From: Haliotis asinina
Taxonomy: Eukaryota; Mollusca; Gastropoda; Lepetellida; Haliotidae
Reading direction: 5' to 3'
Length of the DNA: 64,000 bases
Assembly: GCF_037392515.1 (NCBI RefSeq)
Contig: NC_090288.1
Span: 10,647,969-10,711,968 of the forward strand
Below the pieces are notes generated by a model. It saw nothing but the letters and a program-made list of their open reading frames with translations. It was not told the origin of the DNA and searched no databases. Numbering within the stretch: the stretch's first letter is position 1; each line of letters opens with the position of its first letter. A program made the translations under genes and the position numbers. Positions 23,401-34,780 of the stretch are shown here, one piece after another.

Positions 23401-26400
23401 CTTTATCCTTTGTGACGGTAGATTCAATACAGTCAATACAGTGATATCATCACAAGTAATGCAAAATCCTCATCCTTCAATAAATATTCATGTGGGTATC
23501 TTGCATGGACAATATATCGTATATATGGTGTTGCCATGACTTCTGCAGGTATACCTAACTAAATCGAAATCCTTTCTTTCAAAGGTACTTGCCCACCGGG
23601 CTACATCCACAACCGTCCTCTCAACTTCTGCTATCAGCTTCACCTCGACAAGGCCAAGTACGCCGATGGTCTTGCTGACTGTAATTCAAGAGGAGAACAC
23701 TTTCTTGTCATTGACAGTCCTGACAAGCAGAGTCACTTTGTAAAGCAGGTCACAGCCTCTTCAGGTGGGAATTTTATCCTCCGATACGTGTCAGGCTACA
23801 AGATATTGGAGAAAAGCGTTCATGATATCAGTTTAATTTGTCATGTGAGTGATAAATATGCCGGGATTTTGAATTAATCTACTGGCAAATATCTATTCAC
23901 TGAACGACCCGTGAAGATTCGGGCTAGAAATCTTCAGTAACCCATGTTTGTCATAAGAGGTGACTAACGGGATCGGGTGGTCAGGCTCGCCGACTTGGTT
24001 GATTCACGTCATCAGTTCCCAGTTGTATATCGATGTTCATGTTGTTCATCACTGGATTGTGTGGTCGACGATAATTTACAGACCGCCGCGTAAAACTAAA
24101 CTCAGTCACTCTTTATTAACTGAAAACAAAGAACGTCCAGTACAGTCTCCAGTTGTTCACACCATGTCTGGGAAGTGCACATGTGAGAATCCTAGTCACC
24201 CGGCCACATACCTACCTACCGCTATATAAATCGCACAGAAATGTAGAAATTAAACTGTCCTATCCGTAGGTATAAATTCAGGTGGAAATACTTAGGGAGG
24301 GAAATGCTTACTTGTTCGAAAATTTGTAATGCGTTAAAAACAGTAAATTTCTCTGCTTTTACACTGGTTAAAAAAACAGATATTCTTTGTTTGACATTTG
24401 AAAGTTTGAAAGTGTAAGCAACAAACATACTGCCTGATAGCCTAACGACACGCGAATATATGAAATATATAGATTTTAGTCGTCGGAGAGAAGTTGCTGT
24501 TGATATGAACATATGCTTCGCTCACGATAAACCAAATTATTAAACTGCATTATATAAGTCCCAGAACTTTTATAGTTACTTCAAGCTTACACATGTACCA
24601 GATTGTTATACGCATTATTTTTATTCATTTACATTTTGGCTAAATTGTTCATGCAATCGCCAGCGGCCTAACGGATGGTGAAAATGGAACCAGGGCACAT
24701 GGAGTTTGCTGAGGCACTCAAAGTCTGTATGGTCCGTAGTATAGTGATCTACCTTCAGCCCATTTTATACTGTCTTGTCCGAATTCAATTCTAGAGAGAG
24801 ATGCTAGTTTTAATTTCTACGACTGTGATATTCTAGTTGGTTTTACTGTCGTGCGTTTTTTTATTATTATTATTTACATGTACTACTTATGGTTAATTTA
24901 CAACTTGTTGTCACGATATGGCTGAAATACTGCAAATTCGACTAACTTTATCTCACCCTGTCACTATACAAATGCAAAGAGTGACGACGAAACCGGACAA
25001 GTGTTTAGTGGTATTGCTGGTTTTAAGAACTGATGACATCGTCTTTTCTGAGGAAGCGCGTAGTAGCAATATGTAAATTAGTTCTTATGATTCCAACATT
25101 CTCATGTTTGTGTCAGTGTATTTTGACAAATTCTGCTCCATTATTATAGAGGACTAGCCATATCTTCAAATGATAGGAACTTAATGGACAAGAAAAAGGA
25201 CGTCATTTTACTTGACTGCATGACATGTATTTTGAGGTGTTGTAGAACGAGAGCGTCGATGATGTTAAGGAGCATAAGTTTTAAATCCAACTGTGATATT
25301 CTTGGTGTTTCGCTGTCCTTTGTCGACAGGGTTTCAGTGTTAAATATTCTCGTCACCATATGGCTGAAATATTGCCGATGTGACGTTAAATATTAACCCA
25401 CTCACTCACTCGGTGAGCATATATCACCTAATTTCTCTTAAAATACAACATCTCGGTTTTTAATGACATGACATATTTTACCATTTGAACAGTGTCCGGA
25501 TTAGATAAACACGTCAACAGGTCGACCTTGTGCCTTAATGCGGACTACATGCGCGCCTGTTTGACATCAGTACATGTTTAAAAAAACAGATTTATCAAAA
25601 CATACAAATATTTTGTCAGGATACAACGTTTCCCTGTTCGCTATTCTATCTCAATATATACTGAACATCATTGAAAACGCACCACCTGTAAATTTTGAAA
25701 TAAGGCAATAGAATCTTTTGGAAATGGAAAATTAATGGTGGGAATTTTGATAATAACACACTAGATCGTAAATAACGCTCTACAGTAAAAAACGGATCGT
25801 TCGAACACATCATCGAACACATCACATGAAAACAACAAAATTCATGCACATCACACACGAAGGGCACAAATTGCATGCAGAAAGCATGCTGTTCAGGGGT
25901 ATAAATGACCTTCGGCACAAAACCGTTCTCATTTTCGCAGTACTTTCGTAAGTAAAGTTTTTTCGCCATGCCAAGATTGTCACCAGAGGAACGAGAACAG
26001 GCCTTGGGTATGTTGCAGGTCGGCGCTTCAAGCAGAAACATTGCACGACGATTTGGGTGTCATCATTCGACCATTCTGAGGCTTGCTAACAGATACCAAC
26101 AAACAGGAACCAGCAGGGACCGGCAACGCCCAGGTCAGGCACGTGTTACCAACCCTCGTCAAGATCGAGACATTGTACGGCGCCACATTCGGGATCGAAC
26201 CTTGCCAGCTGCCAGAACCGCCAACGCTGTCCAGGGTCGACGTGGTTTGATCAGCGCTTCCACCGTCCGACGCCGTCTCCGTGCGGCAGGGTTACGTTGT
26301 CGACGCCCTTACGTTGGACCCATCCTGACTGACAGACATCGCCGTGAACGCCGACAGTGGGCTGAACAGCATCGTGTGTGGTTGTTACGACGTTGGCATG

Positions 26401-29400
26401 GTGTGGTGTTCTCCGACGAGTCGCGTTTTCACTTGCGAAATGCTGACGGGCGTCTACGGGTATGGCGTCGACGGGGTGAACGTTATCATCAGGATTGTGT
26501 TGTGCAAACCGATCGGTGGGGTGGGGGAAGCATTATGGTGTGGGGAGGGATAAGTTATCACCACAGAACCGCTCTGATTGTTTGTCGTGGCAGAGTGAAT
26601 GCCGTTTACTACCGTGACAACATTCTTCAGAACAACGTCGTTCCCTTCTTTCACCAGCATCAAGATCTGCACACATTTCAACATGACAGTGCACGTGTTT
26701 CGATACAGTATCTGACTAACAACAACATTCCTCTACTTCATTGGCCTGCATTGTCACCAGATTTGTCACCCATCGAACACTTGTGGGATTACATCGGCCA
26801 ACGCCTCGCACGTCGTCCGCAGATCAACAACCTTGGGGAACTCGACAATGCCTTGCAGCAAGAGTGGAATGAAGTGCCTCAGGACTTTATTCAGAGACTT
26901 ATCCGTTCAATGAGGAGACGTTGCACAGCTTGTGTTGCTGCTAACGGGGGTCATACACGCTACTGACTTTCCATTTTGACCCCATCTTTATTTCATTGTC
27001 AGTTGCATTAAATCTTCACTGTTTTGCTTGATTGTTTTTTGCTTCTTTTCTTTATCAAACATTGGTCTACACAAATATGTAAAATTTACATAGATTGCTC
27101 ACTTCTGCTCTTAGAAATCCACAATTTTAGGGGTGGTGCGTTTTCAATGATATTCAGTATATATCTAATGAAAGATAAACAGAAATTGAATAAAAGAACC
27201 TAACAGTAAAATACTGTAAGGCTTGATCAAAGGAGAAAATGACCTTGGTGTGTGTTTTTGTACAATTTTTGTGCAAATATATTTAACAATTTAATATTCC
27301 ATCATGACTATATATCAGTTGTGCAAACATAAATCTTGAAGTGTTGTGACAAACACGCACCCGGTGAGTGATAAGTTGTAATTTTAGTCCATAAAACGAT
27401 TCTAACAAGATTGCATGGCGAGACAATTCCTTAAAAGTATGTGTACATATACATGTAATAGATACTATTAAGTTATTTTCATAAGTTCGTGTTGTCAGCA
27501 CGTGTACGATTAAATGAAATCACTGTTCACTAACCTCATAACATGAAATGACTCAAAGACTGAATCACGGGAAGTAAAGTCATGTCGGAAACGAAACAAA
27601 ACCTCTTTGTTTCGCCTTTATATCTGCATTCATGTAGTCAATATAGAGAAACTGGGAAATACGTGTTTAAAAAGTTCGGCTTAACTGGTAGTGAGATAGG
27701 GAATGTCGGAAAAGAACTTTAGTTTAGTAGATTAGTGCAGAAATGAGCAATGTGTTTTTTTCGAAGTCAAAAGCGACCATGCAAATTAGTGTGCGATGAT
27801 ATTGTGTTACAAATGAAGCTTTTTAAATAACCATTAGCAAATTAAACTTAGATTCATTATAAACGATAGCTAGCTTAAAAAAATAATAAATTTAATACTG
27901 AAACTATCTTTCAATAACTTCAATACTGAAATCTATGGGCATCACACACTTTTACATATCTGAACATAAACTTTATTAAAGGAGACACGTAAGATGTTAA
28001 TCAACAGATGAGACATATTCAACACACACTGAAAAAAACCCATAAAATATCTTTGAGATGGACCACTGTAGGCACCACATACATTTCATACCAGGTGAGA
28101 CGACGGTCCGTTGTCATAACTGACTGAGCGACCTCGCCAATTACAGTCTGATCTATTGTTTTCATCAGCTATATGTATTTCTTCGCGAATTTTACCAGTA
28201 AACATACTTTTCTAGATATCCTATTACACATCTCACTGAATGCCCAGTTTAGACAATGCGGGTCGACATATGCTATTTGCAATTGTAGCAGCCCAAAATA
28301 CTTATTTTTTCTATTTCCAACAGTTCTTTACGAAAATATTGTAGTTACGTGTTACAAGTTACTGCGGTTTACCTCTCAAATATGAATGCTTTGTCTACGT
28401 ATTGTTCAAACGACTAATAACTTTCGAAGAATTAAACAAACTTGTCAGTATTGCGCAAGTTAATCTTCGGAAATACATCCCCTAAAAGATAGGCAACATA
28501 GTAATACGCATCGTTATATTCAAACCGAAAGCGGAAGAACGGAATATCGTGTACCTCCATTCAAGGGCCCTTCACCTTAAAAGGATTGCCGTTTGACCTC
28601 ACAACCAGTGACCATTTGATTTTACCAAATACCGGTTCGCTGACATCAGACACAAGAGCAAATATTGAGGAAAAACATCTTGTAAGAGAGTCCTGTACAT
28701 TCGATGTCTATATAAATGGGAGATTTCAAATGCTTGCGATTCCTTGTGGAAACCAGCTGCAAACATGAGCATATACGGGTGAGCTGGTGCCTTTTTGAAA
28801 GATCTTGTACGTGTTATATGCTTCGACTCGAACTGAGAGTATGACCTTGTGTATTTGCTCGTCTAAGGAGCACTACTTGAAAACCATTGAATATTTCTTG
28901 TTATTCGGTCAAGACTATCGAAGAATTCATTTCTCTTTGAGAAGACAAATGCAACAGCTACAATGTTTTCCAGTTAATATGCTGATCACAATTAAATGTA
29001 AAAGAACGGTAGAAGTGTGATATACATATGTAGGTTATAAAGATAATGCGGAAACATATCCTGTGCAATGTTATATGTATGAAACTAGTGAGTGGTTTGG
29101 TATCTACTGAGCGAAATAGGTGAATGATTTTTCATGTAATGAGCAAATCAAACAGACACACAAATTCACAAACCCAAGCATAGAATGTCAGTGTGACTGT
29201 TACGAAACAAATTACGAAACGATTTCATGAATCCCACGACAACCTGACAAAAAGCTGTGACAACAACTGTGCGCTTCCAGTCATTTTTTCCGTAACGGGG
29301 TTTCTTTCAAGAAAATATTTCTGACAGTCCCCAGTAGAAACGACATCAATGCTTCAGAAAACCCAACTTTATCTCCTTTATATCGTTTAACTTAGAGGGG

Positions 29401-31915
29401 CTTTTTTCTAACACTTTCCGGAGATTCTTTCTTCACTATTCAGAAAATACACGACCAAAACAACATTCAAAATGACGAATAAATATTAAAGTGATGTTCT
29501 GCTATGTTTCTAGTTCATTACTGGCAAACGTATTCAACTAGTAACGCGAAACAGGACGTATGAAGTTATCATGAAATAGCTTTAACCTTGCGGCGACTTA
29601 AAAATTACGTATCACGTCAGACCACAACGTGGTGACAACGCAAATGAGAGTCCACAGAATAACATTGTAACGACGAAAGCATTACACTGTGACAACTTGA
29701 AATTGACACCTGATAGATAGATAGATAGATAGATCACCCATTTCGTAAACAATGGAAAACTCCTTGGAAGACACTGCTTACCTATTGTGTTAAGGTGTAA
29801 TACAGTGGTATTCACTGGAAAAATCAACTCAGATGAGATATATACATGTAATATAACAGTTCTTGAGAAGCCATCAAAAGGTATTTCACTGAAAATTCAC
29901 TGTCAATTCGAAGTATGTGTGAAGGAACTTTTAATGTTTGCGCAGATGGAAAAAAAGAAATACATGTACTGGACCAAATATGTGATTCAATACACACCTA
30001 ATGATTCCCTTCGTCGAGTAAAAAAATGACACGAAATCAACTACCAGTACAGTACTTTTTCAACAACCAGCACAGTGGATTTGTTTACGTGAGCAAATGC
30101 CATCGACGCGTACAGTTATTATTTTCGTGAGTATCTCTGTTTGTATGAACTGACAGAAGGCATATTCTTGACACAGCGTTTACATAACCTCATTTAACCT
30201 AAAAAGGTGCAATACATGAAATGGAATCAATTGATTATGTCGTCAGGACGCCGTGAGAGGTCGATTTCTCGAATCGCTTTGAAAGACGTGTCCAGAAATG
30301 CCTGAAATGCAAACAAATATAATGTGCTATGACCAAACGATTAAAGGGGTTTTCATCCATGACCATTTCGCATATAAGACAAGTCTATTTCTGAAACATT
30401 TTCCACTTGGAAATATCAAAATCTTACTAAATTTTGAACTACCGAGATCGACCGTCTCTCAAGGAACTGGTAGTTGATGTCCCCACTTCCGGTTGAGCAT
30501 GTGAAGAAGCAAGAGTTGCAATCTGTCCACAGTATAAAGAACGTAGCTAATGAAATTCTGCAGTCACATGTGATCTTTTTAATTAGGATAATACCATGGA
30601 CGGTGGTGAGAAATACAAATAGACGCACATGCTTTCCGGATTTCAATGGAGTGTTTTCTCGGGTCTGTTTTGGGGATTCTACGTGTGCTTCAGGCATTTT
30701 TAGTTCATGAAAGTACAAGTATCCATAAGTTGCAAAACAATATATTTGTATAAAAATAATCAACTTAAATCTCAATCATTCTGCCTACATTTCACTTGAT
30801 TCTGTTTATTTTGTAGTTTCTTAATTTCTTCATATTTTTTTCAACTTATTTATCGTGAATTCCACCTGGGGTGTGGTTGATGTACGTTCAGAAATAGAAA
30901 TGTTATTCCTACACAATTGACCGCAATTTTGATTATCTCTTTCTTTCAGTCCAGATATGAAATATTTACTGGGAGTGCTCGTCGAGATAAATTCTTTACC
31001 GTGTGTACCATGTTTACGCGAGTTTGATTAGGAGCTCCAGCATATGTCAGAGTAAAATATTCAACTCGAAATTGGTTCTCGTTTGATATTTAACTAGAAC
31101 ACTTGATAAATCAAACATGCTGATGTCACAAACATGTCCGTGAAAAGTTTGGAGAGAAACAGGGATTTATTGTGTCGATTAGCAAGATGCATAGTTTGCT
31201 AACATAGTCTATAAAATGGTGCTATATCTATAGCTGCTGATTTTTATATTGTATTGTCTTCCTTAATTACAATGTAATGGTTTAGTTTCACATGCTAGTT
31301 TTAAGTTCATATCTGTTATAATCTATTACTTTTACTGTACTTTGATGGCAGGATTTACGTTCTCAATATTCAGTCATTTTAATATTGATATAAATTAAAT
31401 TGCACTATGTGGCTGCAATGTTGCCGATGTCACTTTGAACACTCACTCACTCACTCTAAAATGATGCATGGAGTGGAAGAGCGAGGAAGGTCCGGTTACG
31501 TTCTTTAAGAAATGATGCACTGCCTTAAATCTCTACCAAGAGATTTTACAACTCTACAGATAGCGTTTATTTTTTCAATGAAACGTGCAAGTCATGAATT
31601 AACACTTTCTGATGACTCCAAATCAGTATTGATACCATGGCAAGTTGATCTTCCAATATCTGTCCTGACCTGCTTTTCCTCTTTTCAGATAGTATAAAAG
31701 GTAGCTACTACATCGATGGATCAGATGCGGCAACTGAAGGGCAGTGGGTATACCACGACGGTCAACCAGTGACCTATTTCGCTTGGGATTCAGGTTTCCC
31801 GAATAATGTCACAACAAACAGAGACTACCTTGTGGCCCTCAAGTTCAGTGAATTTCGCTGGCAAGACAGGGAATCCGATCACGAGAGATGCTATGCTTGC
31901 GAGAAACATGTTTGA
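17105..31915 (+). CDS. secreted PAN/Apple plus C-type lectin-like protein, gene B (3 exons)
   Basis: Exons 17105-17411, 23585-23764 and 31689-31915, joined in phase 1, give 238 codons including the stop (237 residues). The leader is VITLILTYLVTSAS. The Apple-like core has cysteines at 54, 58, 64 and 76. The lectin-like half keeps CPPGYIHNR, FCYQL, ADCNSRGEHFLVIDS, YIDGSDAATEGQWVYHDG, TYFAWDSGFPNNVT and CEKHV. As in gene A the sugar-calcium motifs are absent; an extra cysteine two residues before the last one (RCYACEK) is peculiar to this copy. The start was taken at MEVW because it heads a signal peptide matching genes A and C; an in-frame ATG 84 bp upstream gives a non-conserved extension. 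Both introns are long (6.2 and 7.9 kb) and full of mobile DNA. Confidence 0.84.
17700..20460 (-). mobile_element. 5'-truncated, decayed LINE (Jockey/CR1-like) with its 3' UTR
   Basis: Read on the minus strand: reverse transcriptase start near 20340-20155 (GADNAHYQLLKHLPESCLE), the conserved LDNTPMEEVVKETEFLGF segment near 19500, CLKALDLLKV and the SELEYGS stretch near 19390-19290, the C-terminal cysteine region near 18480-18400 (GEEDPLFCILC), and then a 3' UTR down to about 17700. The reading frame is broken by many stops and shifts. There is no endonuclease, so the copy is 5'-truncated at about 20460. It lies in gene B intron 1, antisense to the gene, and identifies the other 3' tails in the window as fragments of this family. 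Confidence 0.75.
20677..20825 (+). mobile_element. 149-bp palindromic MITE
   Basis: GGGCCCCGTTTCACAAAACT at 20677 is matched inverted from 20825 (GGGGCCCGTTTCACAAAACT). The arms continue inward through CTAAGATCTCGTAA and TTCTCGTAGC for about 60 bp each around a short centre. No coding capacity. The structure is a typical foldback non-autonomous DNA transposon. Confidence 0.85.
20826..22705. other. gene B intron 1, nothing recognised
   Basis: Several short open frames on both strands lack any domain, conserved motif or splice context. No RNA gene was seen. Confidence 0.5.
22706..22808 (-). repeat. tRNA-derived SINE head or tRNA pseudogene
   Basis: On the minus strand the segment has a pol III A box (GTGGCTGAGCGGG) and B box (GGGTTCGAATCCC) about 60 bases apart, with GTCGTGG at the start as in serine/leucine-type tRNAs. 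The middle contains a duplicated TTAGGTGC stretch that cannot form a normal anticodon arm, so a functional tRNA is unlikely. Confidence 0.65.
23025..23350 (+). repeat. dispersed repeat bounded by poly-G and poly-C (copy 2)
   Basis: Eighteen G at 23025-23042 and 22 C at 23329-23350 form inverted homopolymer ends (GGGGTAAAAAG versus TTTGTACCCC). The interior CTGATTGGTTGAAA, TAGTTTTAATGATGGGGTTT and GTATTTGTA blocks match 790-950. The other copy has only short C and G runs, so the homopolymers probably expanded in this copy. Confidence 0.65.
23585..23764 (+). CDS. gene B exon 2: first half of the CTLD
   Basis: 180 bp, phase 1 at both ends, after the acceptor TTTCAAAG and before the donor GTGGGA. 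It encodes CPPGYIHNRPLNFCYQLHL and ADCNSRGEHFLVIDSPDKQ. It is closer to gene C than to gene A at several residues (FLVIDS, PLNFCYQL). Confidence 0.87.
23895..24112 (+). repeat. SINE-like repeat, sense copy
   Basis: It runs from CCGTGAAGATTCGGG through ACGGGATCGGGTGGTCAGGC, GACTTGGTTGA and ATTTACAGACCGCCGC to an AAACTAAACTCAGTCACTC tail. The middle of the tail block is deleted. It lies in gene B intron 2. Confidence 0.75.
24645..24970 (+). mobile_element. LINE 3' UTR fragment, sense copy
   Basis: It begins AATCGCCAGCGGCCTAACGG, runs through GTGATCTACCTTCAGCCC, GTGATATTCTAGTT and CACGATATGGCTGAAATACT, and ends in a degenerate tail. Read in the opposite direction it matches the 3' UTR attached to the RT fragment at 17.7-20.5 kb. 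Confidence 0.7.
25195..25412 (+). mobile_element. LINE 3' end fragment with intact ACTC tail
   Basis: It includes CTGTCCTTTGTCGACAGGGT, CACCATATGGCTGAAATATT, GCCGATGTGACGTTAAATAT and the tail CCACTCACTCACTC. It interrupts intron sequence that is continuous in gene A. Confidence 0.75.
25661..27157 (+). mobile_element. Tc1/mariner-type transposon, element 2
   Basis: Terminal inverted repeats of about 27 bp: CTGAACATCATTGAAAACGC from 25661 and, inverted from 27157, CTGAATATCATTGAAAACGC, both followed by ACCACC, with TA-rich flanks (ATATA on both sides). Length is about 1.5 kb. The insertion splits gene B intron sequence that is uninterrupted at about 4962 in gene A. It differs from element 1 in both termini and protein. 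Confidence 0.85.
25968..26966 (+). CDS. Tc1-like transposase with shortened catalytic spacing
   Basis: 332 residues, open throughout. The N-terminal DNA-binding half has EREQALGMLQVGASSRNIAR, HHSTILRL and STVRRRLRAAGL. The catalytic residues are FSDES, FQHDS and SPIEHLWD. Only 29 residues separate the second aspartate from the glutamate, against 34 in element 1: the usual NARPHT-type stretch after the aspartate is missing, as if 15 bases were lost in frame. The protein is therefore probably inactive despite the open frame. It ends GGHTRY like element 1. Confidence 0.88.
   Translation: MPRLSPEEREQALGMLQVGASSRNIARRFGCHHSTILRLANRYQQTGTSRDRQRPGQARVTNPRQDRDIVRRHIRDRTLPAARTANAVQGRRGLISASTVRRRLRAAGLRCRRPYVGPILTDRHRRERRQWAEQHRVWLLRRWHGVVFSDESRFHLRNADGRLRVWRRRGERYHQDCVVQTDRWGGGSIMVWGGISYHHRTALIVCRGRVNAVYYRDNILQNNVVPFFHQHQDLHTFQHDSARVSIQYLTNNNIPLLHWPALSPDLSPIEHLWDYIGQRLARRPQINNLGELDNALQQEWNEVPQDFIQRLIRSMRRRCTACVAANGGHTRY
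27160..31230. other. gene B intron 2, mostly unique sequence
   Basis: The first 400 bp continue the homology to gene A intron 2 (4965-5300). A GATA tetranucleotide run lies at about 29712-29734, and a weak MITE-family centre near 29090. Open frames at 29787-30029 (+) and 30416-30775 (-) have no recognisable domain and are not called genes. Confidence 0.5.
31230..31456 (+). mobile_element. LINE 3' end fragment with ACTC tail
   Basis: A degenerate copy with CTATGTGGCTGCAATGTTGC, CGATGTCACTTTGAACACTC and the (ACTC)n tail, about 230 bp before exon 3 of gene B. Confidence 0.6.
31689..31915 (+). CDS. gene B exon 3: second half of the CTLD and stop
   Basis: The acceptor CCTCTTTTCAG precedes 31689; the stop TGA is at 31913-31915. 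227 bp, one codon shorter than gene A. It encodes YYIDGSDAATEGQWVYHDG, TYFAWDSGFPNNVT and RWQDRE, ending RCYACEKHV. The loop triplet is FPN and is followed by the sequon NVT. Confidence 0.87.
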
Positions 31916-32195
31916 TGAAGTTCCCCGTAGTTCTTTGATCAAAGATAATGTTAGCACCTCGATGCATCGTACCATGTCGATTTACGTATACAGCACATGC
32001 CTTACCTGCACTTAATTGCAAACTTAAGATTGTTATTCTGATCGCTAGCTGCACCACCTTTTTATTGGTAAAATACCTTGATATTCAGCGTCAACACTTC
32101 TTAACTTCCTCTGTGATCCCTTTATGTGTCCTGAAGGAGAATGATTTCTATTGTAAGTGTTGTTTGTGCCATGCATTGAATGCGTATCTCCCTAA

Positions 32196-32530
32196 TTAAG
32201 ACAGAAGCATAACTGTCCCATTTCTTAAAACCCTCACAGTTCACTGATGTAGTTATCTTTGCTTAAGACAGAAGCATACCTGTCCCATTTCTTAAAACCC
32301 TCACAGTTCACTGATGTAGTTATCTTTGCTTAAGACAGAAGCATACCTGTCCCATTTCTTAAAACCCTCACAGTTCACTGATGTTGTTACCTTTGATTAA
32401 GACAGAGGCATAACTGTCCCATTTCTTAAAACCCTCACAGTTCACTGATGTTGTTACCTTTGATTAAGACAGAGGCATAACTGTCCCATTTCTTAAAACC
32501 CTCACAGTTCACTGATGTTGTTATCTTTGT
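32196..32530 (+). repeat. 67-bp tandem repeat, five units
   Basis: Units start at 32196, 32263, 32330, 32397 and 32464, each opening TTAAGACAG and containing CCCATTTCTTAAAACCCTCA and TTCACTGATG. Units 4 and 5 share GAGGCATA and GTTACC variants, so the array grew by local duplication. There are no spacers, so it is not a CRISPR array. It lies 280 bp after the stop of gene B, possibly within its 3' UTR. Confidence 0.9.
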
Positions 32531-34132
32531 CATGCCAGAAGTTTGTGGATCTGCTTATGTGCCCCAGTCTGCAAGCACAACACACAACATGGACCTGGCC
32601 TAAGCGTTTAAAGTAACATGCACTACCCTGCACACTAATTCAACCCTGCTCTGAATTATGATTACTTCAAACATTTTAAACACATTTTCAAAATAGGAAC
32701 ACCGATCCCAAAGGTTATGTCTGAGGCAGATCATAATGCATTATGTCTGGGGGTTTTCTGGTTGAAGACCCTTTTGATATAAATGATGGGCCCATAACAA
32801 TGGTTCAGTTACGGCTGGTAGAGCATGTGAAATGTCTTGGTCTCTTGGCTGCAAAAAGCAATTAGACTACAGCATCTGAGACCATTGAACTCTACACGCC
32901 AGTTAAGCGATGGTTGTGTGGAAATACAATGTATATGCTCATAATAGCACCGAAATCGATGTATTGTCGGGTCCCGGGAACACTGCACTCAAGAGAAAAG
33001 GGCGATCGTACATTAAACATTGGTGATGTAAATATTGGCTTATGTGTTGTTTGACCAGATAAATATCCACATAAGTGTTATCGATTGGTATTACTTCATC
33101 AATACTTACGTTCTCCCGACTCCCGATTGAATGTCTGAATGAATGTCGATTCAGCAGGGTATTGCAATGAATATGTAAGTCCGCAACGTCCACGATTTTG
33201 AATTCGCATGAAAGCACACAGGAGCAGCTATAGCTTACCGAAACATTCTAGTGTAGACAGTGTAAACAACAATACCCAGTCATTTTGGAATTACTTGCAA
33301 CACGATCTGTGAGGCAAACAAACCTATGACATCCATGAAAGGTAATCATAACTAACATGTAATTAAAGACGATATTTATGGATGTCAGTGTAGACAACGA
33401 TATGCTAACTTCCGTCTTCCTCGATTATAGGAGTTTGTATCCATGAATCCTCGCCTTTGTGAGTATCAATTTTAAAATTAATGTCGTTTAAGGATTTCAC
33501 CTACCAGGGTTGTCAGTCCAGATTCGAAGGGGCAGGTGTGAGGCGATGTATTGGCCTTTCACGACATGCACACAACTGTGTATTATAAAGTGACGATCCT
33601 TCATTTTGTAGTCAGTGTGATAAAGAATCATGACATATTCTGATGTCATAATTCAGAATTATCTCAATATCAGAATTGACTCATCACAGGGGATATATTT
33701 TCAAATTGTGATCTTTGAAGGATTTTTTTAAAGACGTGTAGGTGCACGAGCTAACGTAAGTTTTTGTTTGTAAAGGAAATAGAGTTGCGTTATAATTTCA
33801 TATTTCTGTGTCTTGTAACCATTAAATTGCTTTTTATAACTGGTAGAATAAATTTGATGACTGATTGTTCGTAGTTATACGATCAAAAGAAGTTGAATAA
33901 GTATTATCTGCTTGAGAAGGTATGTAAGATAATAACTTGAAAAATCTACATGTCATGGTTCTAACCTTGTTCTTTTGATTTGGCGAAATTTAACTGTAAT
34001 CGCTAATACCTAACCGGACAATATAGATCCTGCTGGAGTCCTTCAGGTTGCAGAGGTTCTGTAGTGAGTGAATTAGTTAATGTGAGCGAGATACGTGCAG
34101 GTAGAATCAACCCTTTTTAGTAGTAAGAGTTC
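32531..34132. other. gene B 3' flank, paralogous to 12.1-14.1 kb
   Basis: Ordered matches to the region after gene A include 32917-33115 and 33508-33530. Around 33405-33445 on the minus strand a short stretch (ATAATCGAGGAAGACGGA) resembles the end of the candidate exon at 13361-13470 but is not open. No other gene signal was seen. Confidence 0.45.
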
Positions 34133-34270
34133 GGGAGGTCAGTCTCGATGACTGGTGTGTAGATCAATGTTCATGGCTTTGATCCCGGGATTGTCTAGTC
34201 CATATGTGATTACTCGCACTGTCAGACTGTTGGCATATAGTTTGAAAATTGATGAGTATTCCGTTAAACA
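34133..34270 (+). repeat. SINE-like repeat, degenerate sense copy
   Basis: CGGGAGGTCAGTCTCGATGA, GATCAATGTTCATGG, GGGATTGTCTAGTCC and CAGACTGTTGGCATATAG align in order with the copy at 23895-24112. The ACTC tail is lost. Confidence 0.6.
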
Positions 34271-34780
34271 GCAAACAATCAAAAATCAACATTCCATTGG
34301 ACAATTTACTTTTGTATCCAGAAAAGTTCAGTTAACTGTGTCAACAGTTTTCCTTGGTGTACCAGAGCTTTTGTCGCTTGAACCGCATTGATTTATTTCT
34401 AAGACATATAAGGTTTAAAAACGCATGGCATCTTCTATATTCGTTTTTTTTTCAATATTCAATAGTCGTCCATAAGTACCTGCTTACGGTGTTGTTCATC
34501 CAAGTAAGCTTTTACTATTCGCAGACATAAACAAACATTGTATATTAGGGAAGATAATATAACATTGACAGCTTCTCAAATTTGACAGCGAGATCCTCAG
34601 TATTTTACAACCGCTTCAATCATTTGCATCGCATGACAGTCACATTACCGAGTGAGCGAGACAAGTTCTAAGACATTTTCCAGCAATGTCACTACAAGAG
34701 ACACCAAAACTTTGCTTCACCAGTCAAACCAGTGTCTTCAACATGGCGGACGAACGATGTAACCACTTACCTAATAGAGG

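Noticed and set aside
32196-32530. CRISPR-like regular repeats
   Set aside because: The units are contiguous 67-bp tandem copies without unique spacers in a eukaryotic context.
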